Positions 1-7,937 of a stretch of DNA of 64,000 nucleotides are shown one piece after another. Each line of letters opens with the position of its first letter. Position 1 is the stretch's first letter. The position numbers were made by a program, and so were the translations under genes. This stretch comes from Dactylosporangium fulvum. Its GTDB lineage: Bacteria; Actinomycetota; Actinomycetes; Mycobacteriales; Micromonosporaceae. Location of the stretch: positions 9,820,501 to 9,884,500 of the forward strand of contig NZ_CP073720.1 of assembly GCF_025137375.1 (NCBI RefSeq), in the 5' to 3' direction. The notes below the pieces were generated by a model. The model was given only the letters and a program-made list of their open reading frames with translations, was not told the origin of the DNA and ran no database searches.

Positions 1-1
1 G

Positions 2-1126
2 CAGTTGCTGCGGGGCGAGTCGCGGGCCGTCGACCTGGCCGGGCTGCTGACCCCGTTCGTGCTCCTGGCGCTGCCGATGCTTGCCGTCACGGCCGCGGCG
101 GCCGTCCTGTTCGAGACGACGCCGGTGTTGCGCGGCGGGTTCGGCAACGTGCTGTGGTGTTTCGTCTGGATGGTGGGTGCGGTCGCCGGTCAGTCGCCGG
201 ACGCGCCGCTGGGCGGGATCGGCATGGCGCACGTGACCGCGTCGATGGCCGCGGACCTGGCGGGCCGCTCCCCCGCACCGGAGGCGCCCGGGCTGGGGCT
301 GATGTTCGTCGACACGCCCCTGCGGACGTTCGAGTGGTCGGGTCTGCCGCTCACAGCGCCGTTCGTCGGCGGCCGGGTGGCCCTGACGGCGCTCGCCGTC
401 GGGCTGGCGCTGCTGCCGGCCCTGTGGTTTCACCGGTTCGACCGGCCGGCAGCGAGCGGCAGGAGCGTCCATAGTGGACCGGAGCCGCGCAGCGTCTATC
501 GTGGGCTGCCGCAAACGGTGCCGTCGCCCGGCGCGACCGGGGTCCGGCTCTTCCAGGGTGAGCTGCGGATCCTGCTGCAGGGCACGCCGTTGTGGTGGTG
601 GCTGGGCGCCGGGCTGCTCGCGGTGGTGAGCCTGGTGGTGCCGCCCGGGCTGATGCTCGCAGCCGTCTGGATCTGGCCGATCCTGCTGTGGTCGCGGCTG
701 GGCACACAGCACACGACGTCGGGTGTGGCCGCGATCCTCGCCGCCTGCCCGGCCACGCGCGGGCGTCTGCTCGCCGAGTGGGCCGCCGGGGTGGCGCTCG
801 CCGCGTTGACGGGTGCCGGCGCGGCGGTGCGGATGGCGGTCATCGGTGACGCGGCGGGCCTGCTGGCCTGGGCGGGCGGCGCGCTGTTCATCCCGGCACT
901 GGCGCTGACACTTGGCACGGTGACCGGTGCGCCGCGGATGTTCCAGGCGGTCTACACCATCTTGTGGTATTTGATGATCAACAACCTGCCGGCGCTGGAC
1001 GTCATGGGTGCCCTCCGCGACCACGGCGAGCCGCGAGGCCCGAGCCCGGTCCTCGTCACCGGGCTTGGCCTCGCGGGCGTCGCCGTGTCGTTCGCCGTGA
1101 CGACACTGCGTCACGCTCGTCGTTAG
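2..1126 (+). CDS. integral membrane protein, probable ABC-type transport permease (5' truncated by window)
   Basis: The frame is open to the first base of the window, so the true start lies upstream and about 374 codons are visible. The protein is dominated by hydrophobic stretches, near residues 14-38, 46-62, 123-146, 193-230, 280-305, 315-332 and 350-370. Two polar segments sit between them, at about 65-120 and 147-190. This layout, with clusters of membrane helices around soluble loops and no ATPase motifs, resembles the membrane half of an exporter whose ATP-binding partner would lie upstream, outside the window. I cannot assign a substrate. Its TAG stop overlaps the stop of a small minus-strand frame by a few bases. 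Confidence is good that it is a real membrane protein and low for the transport role. Confidence 0.6.
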   Translation, partial: QLLRGESRAVDLAGLLTPFVLLALPMLAVTAAAAVLFETTPVLRGGFGNVLWCFVWMVGAVAGQSPDAPLGGIGMAHVTASMAADLAGRSPAPEAPGLGLMFVDTPLRTFEWSGLPLTAPFVGGRVALTALAVGLALLPALWFHRFDRPAASGRSVHSGPEPRSVYRGLPQTVPSPGATGVRLFQGELRILLQGTPLWWWLGAGLLAVVSLVVPPGLMLAAVWIWPILLWSRLGTQHTTSGVAAILAACPATRGRLLAEWAAGVALAALTGAGAAVRMAVIGDAAGLLAWAGGALFIPALALTLGTVTGAPRMFQAVYTILWYLMINNLPALDVMGALRDHGEPRGPSPVLVTGLGLAGVAVSFAVTTLRHARR

Positions 1127-1362
1127 GGTCCGTACCAGACGTGGGTGCCCCGACCGATCGGCGCGGGCGGCGGATAGGTCTGCGTGGTCCGCCAGTTCGC
1201 ATCGAGCGCCCTGACCTCGTCCGCCGCGATCAGGACCGCCGCCGCCGGGACGGTTACACGGATCTCGGGGAATGTCCCCGCCGGCTCACGCGGCGATCGC
1301 CTGGTTCGTCGAGAACACGTTGGTCGGATCGTACGAGCGCTTGACCCGCAGGAGGCGGTCAC
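1123..1362 (-). CDS. small ORF, possible conserved fragment downstream of the FAD oxidoreductase
   Basis: The last 50 or so codons (about 1,123-1,275) read like protein, with the order FPEIRVTVP, then AAAVLIAADEVRALD, then a proline-rich end. The first 25 codons overlap the end of the FAD oxidoreductase gene in another frame and look like a shadow of it. No ribosome binding site decides a start. It could be a short translationally coupled gene or the remnant of a longer one. No function is suggested. Confidence 0.25.
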   Translation of the reverse strand: MTASCGSSARTIRPTCSRRTRRSPREPAGTFPEIRVTVPAAAVLIAADEVRALDANWRTTQTYPPPAPIGRGTHVWYGP

Positions 1363-2677
1363 GGTCGGCCGGGGACCAGTTGGCCAGCAGCGCCTCCGGG
1401 CCGGCGGAGCCGGAGAAGTTCATCAGGCCGCCGGGCACGATGTCGTCGCCGGCGGCGGCCAGCACCGCACCGATGCCGGCGTCCACCGCCGGCCGCAGGT
1501 CGGGCAGGCCGAGGCCGATGGTGAACAGGGAAAACGCGGCGCCTCGGCCGCTGACCGCGTTCGGCACCGCGGCGGGCCGGGAGAAGGCGCCGCCCAGCTG
1601 CCGCAGCTCCACCATGACCAGCGGCAGGTCCACCTGCGGGCCGGCGACGGCGAGAATCCGGTCGATGGTGCCGGCGGAGAGGCCGCCGAGGAGCACCCCG
1701 CCCTCGTGGGAGGGCATCGGGTCGACCGGGTCCTGGTGGACGGCGTCGACGGCCGTGTAGGGCAGCTCGCCGACGCCGTCGATGAGCGCCGGTGCGACGG
1801 CCCGCATCGGGGCGACCAGCCGGGTGCCCTCCTCGGCGCTGCCCTGGTAGGCCACCCGCAGGTGGGCGACGAACGCCCCACGCAGCGGCTCCGGCAGCTG
1901 CGGCAGCGGCGGGAGCCGCAGCAGCGCCACCGACGTGGTCATCTCCTCCGGCAGGCCGGGCGCCCACTGACGGTATGCGTGCAGCACCTCGGCGGCGTGG
2001 GCCGCCGGGAAGTAGATGCCGCCGCCGAAGAAGGCCGGCACCTCGAACAGGCCGAACTCGATCGCGGTGACGATCCCGAAATTGCCCTTGCCGCCGCGCA
2101 CGGCCCAGAAAAGGTCGCTCTCGTGGTCGGCGTCGATGGTGCGCACGGCACCGTCGGCGGTGACGATCTCCACCGATCGGACGTGGTCGGCCGCGAAGCC
2201 GAAACGACGGCCCAGCGGCCCGGTGCCGCCGCCCAGCGTGTAGCCGACGACGCCCACCTGCGACGAGGAGCCGTTGAGGGGCGCCAGGCCGTGCGGCGCG
2301 GCGGCGTTGATCACGCTCGCCCAGCGGACCCCGGCGGCGGCACGAGCGGTCCGCGTGACCAGGTCGACGGTGAGGTCCTGCATGCGGCTCGTCGTGACGA
2401 GGACACAGTCCTCGGCGGGCCGCACGGCGCCGTGGCCGGTCGCCTGCACCGCGACGGCGAGTCCGTGCCGGCCGGCCCAGCGCACGGCCGCGGCGACGTC
2501 ATCGGTGCCGGTCGCGCCGACGATCACCAGCGGCCGGTGCTGCGTCGCCACGTTCCACGTGGCGGCCTCGGCGGCGTAGCCGTCGTCGTCGGGCAGCAGC
2601 ACCGGGCCTTGTACGGCGGCGGCGAGCTCGGGCACGCTCCGCGTGGCGGCGGAGAGGTCGGTCAAGGACATGGTCAT
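1286..2677 (-). CDS. FAD-linked oxidoreductase, berberine bridge enzyme (BBE) type
   Basis: A 463-residue protein with the two parts of BBE-like oxidases. The N-terminal PCMH-type FAD-binding domain spans about residues 40-215; the flavin-binding segment includes VQATGHG near residue 80, and a glycine-rich stretch GYTLGGGTGPLGRRFG lies near 145. The substrate-binding domain follows and ends in the BBE signature YDPTNVFSTNQ at the C terminus. Family members oxidise alcohols, sugars or natural-product intermediates using flavin, often covalently bound, and oxygen. The histidine in ATGHG is placed as expected for covalent flavin attachment. It lies 83 bp downstream of the broken SARP regulator on the same strand, so it may once have been under that regulator's control; that is inference. 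The substrate cannot be told from sequence. Confidence 0.85.
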   Translation of the reverse strand: MTMSLTDLSAATRSVPELAAAVQGPVLLPDDDGYAAEAATWNVATQHRPLVIVGATGTDDVAAAVRWAGRHGLAVAVQATGHGAVRPAEDCVLVTTSRMQDLTVDLVTRTARAAAGVRWASVINAAAPHGLAPLNGSSSQVGVVGYTLGGGTGPLGRRFGFAADHVRSVEIVTADGAVRTIDADHESDLFWAVRGGKGNFGIVTAIEFGLFEVPAFFGGGIYFPAAHAAEVLHAYRQWAPGLPEEMTTSVALLRLPPLPQLPEPLRGAFVAHLRVAYQGSAEEGTRLVAPMRAVAPALIDGVGELPYTAVDAVHQDPVDPMPSHEGGVLLGGLSAGTIDRILAVAGPQVDLPLVMVELRQLGGAFSRPAAVPNAVSGRGAAFSLFTIGLGLPDLRPAVDAGIGAVLAAAGDDIVPGGLMNFSGSAGPEALLANWSPADRDRLLRVKRSYDPTNVFSTNQAIAA

Positions 2678-2759
2678 GAGAAGTCCAATCAGCCGGGCGT
2701 CCCACGGTCCGGGGCGCCGATGGCATCACTGTGCGGGAGTCCGCTTGTGATCCAGTTGG

Positions 2760-3647
2760 TCAGGACTTGAGATCGGCTTGCACATCGACCTGTGCGGCAC
2801 TGGCCGCCACCAGGTGGACGGCGCCGATGCCACGGTGCAGCGCCAGCGCCGTCTCGGCATGGACGGTGGCCGCGGCGGTGTCGCCGATCCGGGCGGCCAG
2901 TTCGGCGAGGACGAAGTGCATGGAGCCCCACGTCGCGCAGGAGCTGCCGAGCGTGGACCACTGGTCGGCGAAGGGCAGGATCTCGCCGTACAACTCCCGT
3001 GGGTCCGGCGTGCCGAGCCTGGCCGCCACCAGGCCCCACTGGAACGCCACGAAGTTCCAGCTCCACAGCATCTCGTGGGCGGAACCCCAGCGGCCGAGCA
3101 GCTCCCGGGCGAGCGGCTCGTCGCCGGACTCACACGCGGCCAGGACCGCGGTCGGGCGCAGCAGCTCCAGCTGCGGCTCGTCGGCGCTGCGGACGAGCTC
3201 GTCGCGCAGGTCGGCGTGGCGGCCCTGGAAGCGCCGGCTGGTGTAGAGCAGCACGAGGCGGATCCACCCCGCGCCCCACAGGCTGGTGTGCTCCTGCAGG
3301 GCGAACGCCTCCTCGACGAGCCGCTCGGCCTCGTCCCAACGACCGTCGAGCATGGTCCGCCCGGCCCGCGCGTAGGCCACCTGGGCGCCGAGGAGCGGGG
3401 TCCGGATCCCTTCCATCAGGCGGCGGGAGCGCGTCAGATCGGCGTCGAACCCGGCGACGTCCCCGGCCGTCATCGCGTTCATCATCCGGTGCAGCCGTGC
3501 GGTCACCTCGATCGTGGGCGGCAGCGGGTCGATGGTGAGCAGCTCGTCGACGATCTCGCGGCGCCGCTGCTCACGCTGCGGAACCCAGGCGACGTTCCAG
3601 TAGTTGTTGAGCGTCCGGACGAGCAGCTCGCGGTCGCCGGTCCGCCG
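2760..3647 (-). pseudogene. 3' fragment of a SARP/AfsR-type regulator (C-terminal TPR-like part), cut off from its start by the mobile element
   Basis: This frame encodes about 295 residues of helical-repeat protein (motifs such as RRTGDRELLVRTLNNY and RWDEAERLVEEAFALQE), the usual C-terminal third of large SARP or LAL-type regulators. It has no start codon of its own. Upstream of 3,647 the frame runs on to a TGA at 3,690-3,692 without ATG, GTG or TTG, and the first credible GTG (3,506) is well inside the conserved helices. The matching N-terminal 833 codons lie on the same strand at 40,677-43,175. Fusing the pieces at the GTGC shared by both ends gives ALA-RRTGD in frame and a protein of about 1,128 residues. 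The gene is therefore split by insertion rather than decayed, and no stop or frameshift is visible inside this piece. Confidence 0.85.
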
Positions 3648-3650
3648 TGC
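3647..3650. other. left attachment site (attL) core of the 37-kb element
   Basis: The SARP reading frame leaves its expected sequence at this GTGC (plus strand, within ccgccGTGCgctc). The same four bases mark the right junction at 40,676-40,679. Four bases is the longest identity I can find at the two junctions, which is short for a tyrosine integrase, so the exact crossover is approximate. Confidence 0.55.
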
Positions 3651-3901
3651 GCTCGGATGATCATCGCCGCGCCAACGACACTTGACCCGTCACCTCTCCA
3701 ATTCCGCGTCCAACCGCCACAGCTGCATCGGGACTCCCCGCTGCCATCGACGGCACCTGCGCGGACGCCCGCTGTTTTTCTGGGCCGTGACCATCCCATT
3801 GCCCGCAATGCTCCACAAGGGACGGCGCGGGACATCACCGATCGTCCCCAAAGGCAGGCTACCCCGAGAATGACCCGTAAGTGATCTTGTGGACCATGTA
3901 C

Positions 3902-3918
3902 CGACAACGTACTTGTCG
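3902..3918. terminator. hairpin downstream of the minus-strand pglX paralogue
   Basis: CGACAA (3,902-3,907) and TTGTCG (3,913-3,918) form a perfect 6-bp inverted repeat around CGTAC. It lies about 53 bp beyond the stop codon of the minus-strand methyltransferase gene and has no T-tract. It could end that transcript or be an arm-type binding site near the element end. Confidence 0.3.
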
Positions 3919-3970
3919 ACACAGACTCGGTCCAAGTCTCGCTTTTCGCGGCCACGTGCCTGGCTCTGGA

Positions 3971-6900
3971 TCAGGTACTTTGCTTCCGGGGACGGCCTCG
4001 TCGGGGTGGCTGAGGGCGCCACCGTGCCAGATCGTCTGTGGTGAGGTGCAGGCGGTTGAGCCAACCGTCGAGCGGTGCTGGAGGCGATGCCGCTGGGCTC
4101 AAGCTGATGGACTGCCCCGTCCACGGCTGGATCTCGCACAGCGCCGCGAGCAGCGCCACCAGGGTTTCTCGGTCGGGGGTTGCCGCGGCGATGTGGCGCT
4201 CGACCAGGTCAGTGAGAACCTGCGCCTGCTCGGCATGGCTCCACCCTGCCCAACCGAGGAGAAGATCCTGCCTCTGCTTCGAAGAGACCGGATACGACAC
4301 GAACCGCTCCTGCGGAACATCGCTCTTGCCGCGTAGCCGCCAGTAGCTGGGCTTGAGGAAGTCGCTTTGAATATATTTGGCAGGCACGGTGATTTCGCCC
4401 CGTATCTGGTTGGCGTGACGATGGTTGCCCGTCGCGCGGGCAGCGTCCTCTAGGCGCTGTAATTCCCATACGGACTCCCAGTCGACCCTCTTCGCAAGTC
4501 CGGATTCCTTGTATCGCAGTGCGGCCACGCAGGGAACGTGTTCGTCGGCGACGAGTTCCTGAAGTACATCGACGAGGTCCCGGTCGGGTGCGTACAACCC
4601 TGCGGCCTCGACCGCAAATGGGTCTGACCGCAGCACGTCGGCCAGCCACCCGACGGTACGAGGCCGGGCACGCGCGCCACTTTGGGGCGAGTCGGGTTGG
4701 GAGATGGCGGATTCGCCCTTGTCCAGTAGCCATTCGCGTAGCGCCTCGGCCTGCATCGAGTCCCAGGGTGCGGTGGTCCACCGGCGCTTGTTTTCGGGCC
4801 GTTCCAGCACGGCAAGACGGGGATCAGCTTCGATGGCATTGATCCGGGCGTTGACTAGTTCTCGGTATTCATCCCGCCAGTGCGCCGGTAGGTCGGTGGT
4901 CGGGTGAGATCCGTGGCGGGCGAACCACTGCGTCGAGTTGTCGGCGGTGGCTGCGACGCCCCGCGCGAGCGCGATCTCAAAGGCCCGTTCCCCCAACTGT
5001 AGTAGCGGAATCAACGAGGGGCTGGCCGCAAGTGCCGAGTCCGGAAGGAGCCCATATCGGTGGTAAACCTCCCAATCCTGCTCCTCGGCGAGCGCAATCA
5101 TTCGAGCCCGAGTCTGCTCCCACTGCTCCCGACCGGCAGCCAGGCGTTCTGCGGTCGGTGCACCGGCGGCGATAACTGCGGCTGGCGTCGACTCGGCTAG
5201 CTGTACGGCCAGATAAGCCAGATCTTCGCCGTACCGGGTGCACCGGTCTGCGGGTAATGGCAGCTCTCGCAACCGAGCCGGGGTGTACTCATAGGTGTCC
5301 TCCCATGGTTCACCTTGAGTGCCGGGAGTTTGGTGGATGCTCGACACCCCCTTGCGATTGCTGACCTGCTTGAGCCAGAAGCAGACCGTCGAGCTGTTGA
5401 GGAGTGCGACCAGGTCGTATAGCTGCTTGGACGGCGTGTCCGGTGCCAGTTCGACCACGGGTGCTGACGGCAATGTGAGATCGGCATCAAGCACGGCGAA
5501 GTGGGGATGGGTGGCTACCCAGGCGAAGGTGATCCGGCGGTGCCGCTGTTCAGGAGCACCGGTCACGCTGTGCCAGTCGTACCAAGCTCTGCCGCCGCTG
5601 ATGAAGGTGCGATCCGAAAAGTACGAGCGGTTGCCAAGCATGGTCCGAAACGGCCAGAGCCGGTGATGATGGCCGGGAACCTCATTGATGTCGATGGTGC
5701 TCAGATTTGTGTGGTAAGGAAAGAAACCTGATTTTGATGGCTTCGCTGTCCAGTCGCGGACATCGGAGCCAGTGAGCACGCCAACTACGTACTCGCTCTC
5801 GACGTTCAGCCTGGACCAGACGCACGGTGGTGCGGTGAAGACATCATCGGCGCCGGTGTTGGCCAGGTACCCGATCCGCGGGGCGAGATTACCCAATTGC
5901 AGCGAACTGGTGATCGATCGCATGACATCGGCCGACCGGTTCGCGGCGAGACTCCAGGGAAACGACCTGAGTGAGTCCCTGGTACGTGCAGTCGACTCGG
6001 TCCATCGATCGGCCCGGCCGGGCCCCCTGGCATGGTCGACGATGGACCGCCACACCAGACCTTGGGACGGATCGGACGGTGCCGCCGGCTCACCGTGGAG
6101 TCCGGCGACTACGAGGATCGAGTCTGAGTCCCGGCCCGGCCGGTTGCGACCAGTGAGAATGAGCGTCGGCGCACCGTGTCCGGGAATGAACGCGCCGGAG
6201 GTGTCCACCACCTGGGTCAGTGTGACCCGCGTGGCAAGGAAGTCCTCGATGAGTCTGCGGCCGAACTCCCGTTTGGTGAAAGAGTTCGAGGTCAGCAGCC
6301 CGACATAGCCAGCCTGCTCGCCGTCTCCAGCGCGGGCCAGCTGGAAGCAGAGCTGGATGAACGGCACCGTCAGGGAGTACTTGCCAGTGCAGGCGTCGTA
6401 GCGCTCCCGGTATCGCGCGTCGAGGACCTTGTCGCGCACGGTTACGTACGGCGGGTTGCCGACCACCACGTGGTACCGACCCGCTTTCAGCAACTCCGGG
6501 TGCTGGTCGAGGTCGTCACCGGATCCCAGCAGGGCATCGCCCGCGGCGACGTGCAGCGGCCAGGGAGTCGTCGGGATCGTGCCGGCCGCAGCACGGGAGG
6601 CGACAAGGAGTCGGAACCGCGTGATCAGGACGGCGTTGCGATTGATATCCACACCGTGGATCGAGGCGAGGGCTCGGCGCACCCGCTCGGCTGCCGGCAT
6701 GCCCGGGGTGATCTCGCTCCAGCGCGCGAGCAGCCGGTGAAAGGCGCCGAGCAGGAACGTTCCGGAGCCGCAGACCGGGTCGAGCACGGTGATCTCGTCG
6801 AGGTCGAAGCGCTCGATGGCTGGTTCGAGGGTGAGGTCCAGGATGAATCGCTCGATGAAGCTAGGTGTCTGGAGTAGGGAGTACCGAGCTCGGGCGCGTT

Positions 6901-7393
6901 CGGACAGGTCCTGGTAGAGCTCTCCCAATAGTTGTGTGCCGAGGGCCGGATCGCTGCAGACATAGCCCGAACTGTTTTGCTGGTCCCAGCGCTGCCAGAA
7001 CGTGGTGAGCCTCTGGGCGGCCCGTTTGGACAGTATCGGGAGGTGCCCTGGCGTGATTGCGGCGGGAGCGACTGCGAGCCCAGCGGCTAGATTCTCGAAC
7101 CGTGACAGCCACCAGTCGCGATCGTCACCGACCGGAGCGGTCGTCGAGATTAGGTCGTTGTCCTCGGCGTACCGGACGCATACGGTACCGAGCACCCAGC
7201 CGGTGACGATCTGGTCGAGCTGGTCCTCGCGCCAGTCGGTCCAACTCGTTGACGTGCGACCCGTCGTCACGGCATCGGTGTACGCGGTCCGAAGCTCTAC
7301 TGGTTCGGCTGGGTCCGCGAACTGGTCATACAGATCGTCACCCAATATCCGGACAAGGTCCTTGATATCGCGCAGGAAGGTGGGCTGGGTCAC
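3971..7393 (-). CDS. pglX: second PglX-type DNA adenine methyltransferase, divergent from the BREX operon
   Basis: A 1,140-residue class I DNA N6-adenine methyltransferase of the PglX family. The SAM-binding motif I (DPVCGSGTF) is near residue 205 and the catalytic motif IV (NPPY) near 313. It is collinear with the 1,167-residue PglX of the operon, sharing for example LLQTP..E.FILD before motif I, and near the C terminus VADEHVP and SDFLK.SYW.LRGK.DVP. The two differ over most of their length, so this is an old paralogue and not a recent duplicate. The gene faces away from pglW with an 87-codon ORF between them. Base composition is lower in GC than its neighbours (35 of 60 in a stretch I counted at 5,341-5,400). 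In Pgl/BREX-2 the methyltransferase modifies DNA; here a second specificity, or a role in a separate restriction function, is inferred. Confidence 0.85.
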   Translation of the reverse strand: MTQPTFLRDIKDLVRILGDDLYDQFADPAEPVELRTAYTDAVTTGRTSTSWTDWREDQLDQIVTGWVLGTVCVRYAEDNDLISTTAPVGDDRDWWLSRFENLAAGLAVAPAAITPGHLPILSKRAAQRLTTFWQRWDQQNSSGYVCSDPALGTQLLGELYQDLSERARARYSLLQTPSFIERFILDLTLEPAIERFDLDEITVLDPVCGSGTFLLGAFHRLLARWSEITPGMPAAERVRRALASIHGVDINRNAVLITRFRLLVASRAAAGTIPTTPWPLHVAAGDALLGSGDDLDQHPELLKAGRYHVVVGNPPYVTVRDKVLDARYRERYDACTGKYSLTVPFIQLCFQLARAGDGEQAGYVGLLTSNSFTKREFGRRLIEDFLATRVTLTQVVDTSGAFIPGHGAPTLILTGRNRPGRDSDSILVVAGLHGEPAAPSDPSQGLVWRSIVDHARGPGRADRWTESTARTRDSLRSFPWSLAANRSADVMRSITSSLQLGNLAPRIGYLANTGADDVFTAPPCVWSRLNVESEYVVGVLTGSDVRDWTAKPSKSGFFPYHTNLSTIDINEVPGHHHRLWPFRTMLGNRSYFSDRTFISGGRAWYDWHSVTGAPEQRHRRITFAWVATHPHFAVLDADLTLPSAPVVELAPDTPSKQLYDLVALLNSSTVCFWLKQVSNRKGVSSIHQTPGTQGEPWEDTYEYTPARLRELPLPADRCTRYGEDLAYLAVQLAESTPAAVIAAGAPTAERLAAGREQWEQTRARMIALAEEQDWEVYHRYGLLPDSALAASPSLIPLLQLGERAFEIALARGVAATADNSTQWFARHGSHPTTDLPAHWRDEYRELVNARINAIEADPRLAVLERPENKRRWTTAPWDSMQAEALREWLLDKGESAISQPDSPQSGARARPRTVGWLADVLRSDPFAVEAAGLYAPDRDLVDVLQELVADEHVPCVAALRYKESGLAKRVDWESVWELQRLEDAARATGNHRHANQIRGEITVPAKYIQSDFLKPSYWRLRGKSDVPQERFVSYPVSSKQRQDLLLGWAGWSHAEQAQVLTDLVERHIAAATPDRETLVALLAALCEIQPWTGQSISLSPAASPPAPLDGWLNRLHLTTDDLARWRPQPPRRGRPRKQST

Positions 7394-7470
7394 GCGAGCT
7401 CCAAAATTATGGTGACGGTGTTAAGCGACTCTCCTGCTACTGTACCTGGCATGAGGACGGGCGGGTTCCG

Positions 7471-7734
7471 ATGAGGGGCATCCACTGGTCACACGCGATC
7501 ATCGGCTCCGGCGGTGTCGGTATGGCCGTGCTGGACCGGCTACCCTGGCCCGCGCTCATCATCGGCGGGCTGGGCATTTTCGCGTATCGCTGCTTGGACC
7601 GGTTTCTGCGGCACCGCGAGCGGATGGCGGAGGTGCAGGTCGAAAGGGAAGCGGTCGCCCGAGGCGATAGCGACCGTATGCCGGAGCTGGTCGCCGCGGT
7701 CAACGCGGGTGCCGTGCCCGTTGTACACAGTTGA
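7471..7734 (+). CDS. 87-residue predicted single-span membrane protein between the divergent pglX paralogue and pglW
   Basis: The protein has one clear hydrophobic segment (WPALIIGGLGIFAY, about residues 26-40). A charged helix follows (RMAEVQVEREAVARGD) that could form a coiled coil on the cytoplasmic side. The ATG at 7,471 overlaps the TGA of an upstream seven-codon frame (7,451-7,474) in an ATGA arrangement, which would allow coupled translation. I do not recognise a family. It reads in the same direction as pglW, 204 bp upstream of it, and may belong to the same transcript. Small membrane proteins recur in defence loci, but no role can be read from this one. Confidence 0.5.
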   Translation: MRGIHWSHAIIGSGGVGMAVLDRLPWPALIIGGLGIFAYRCLDRFLRHRERMAEVQVEREAVARGDSDRMPELVAAVNAGAVPVVHS

Positions 7735-7937
7735 TCTGAAGGCTGGGGGCGCCAGCCGCTGCCAAGAACTATCGGCGTCCGTCCGGTTGAATCGGACAAA
7801 CGGCTCTTACGCGCTGGGTCGAGTGATCGCCACGATGGAGGCGCTCCCTGGCGGATGAGGGAGGGATCGCACTGAGACGCTGATCTGTCGGTGCAGAATG
7901 GGGCCCGTCGTGACTGTAACCAGGCAGGAGGCCGACC

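Noticed and set aside
1184-2770. 528-codon plus-strand frame
   Set aside because: It is antisense to the FAD oxidoreductase, has shadow composition (Gly/Arg/Val/His-rich, no domains), and exists because of the GC codon bias of the real gene.
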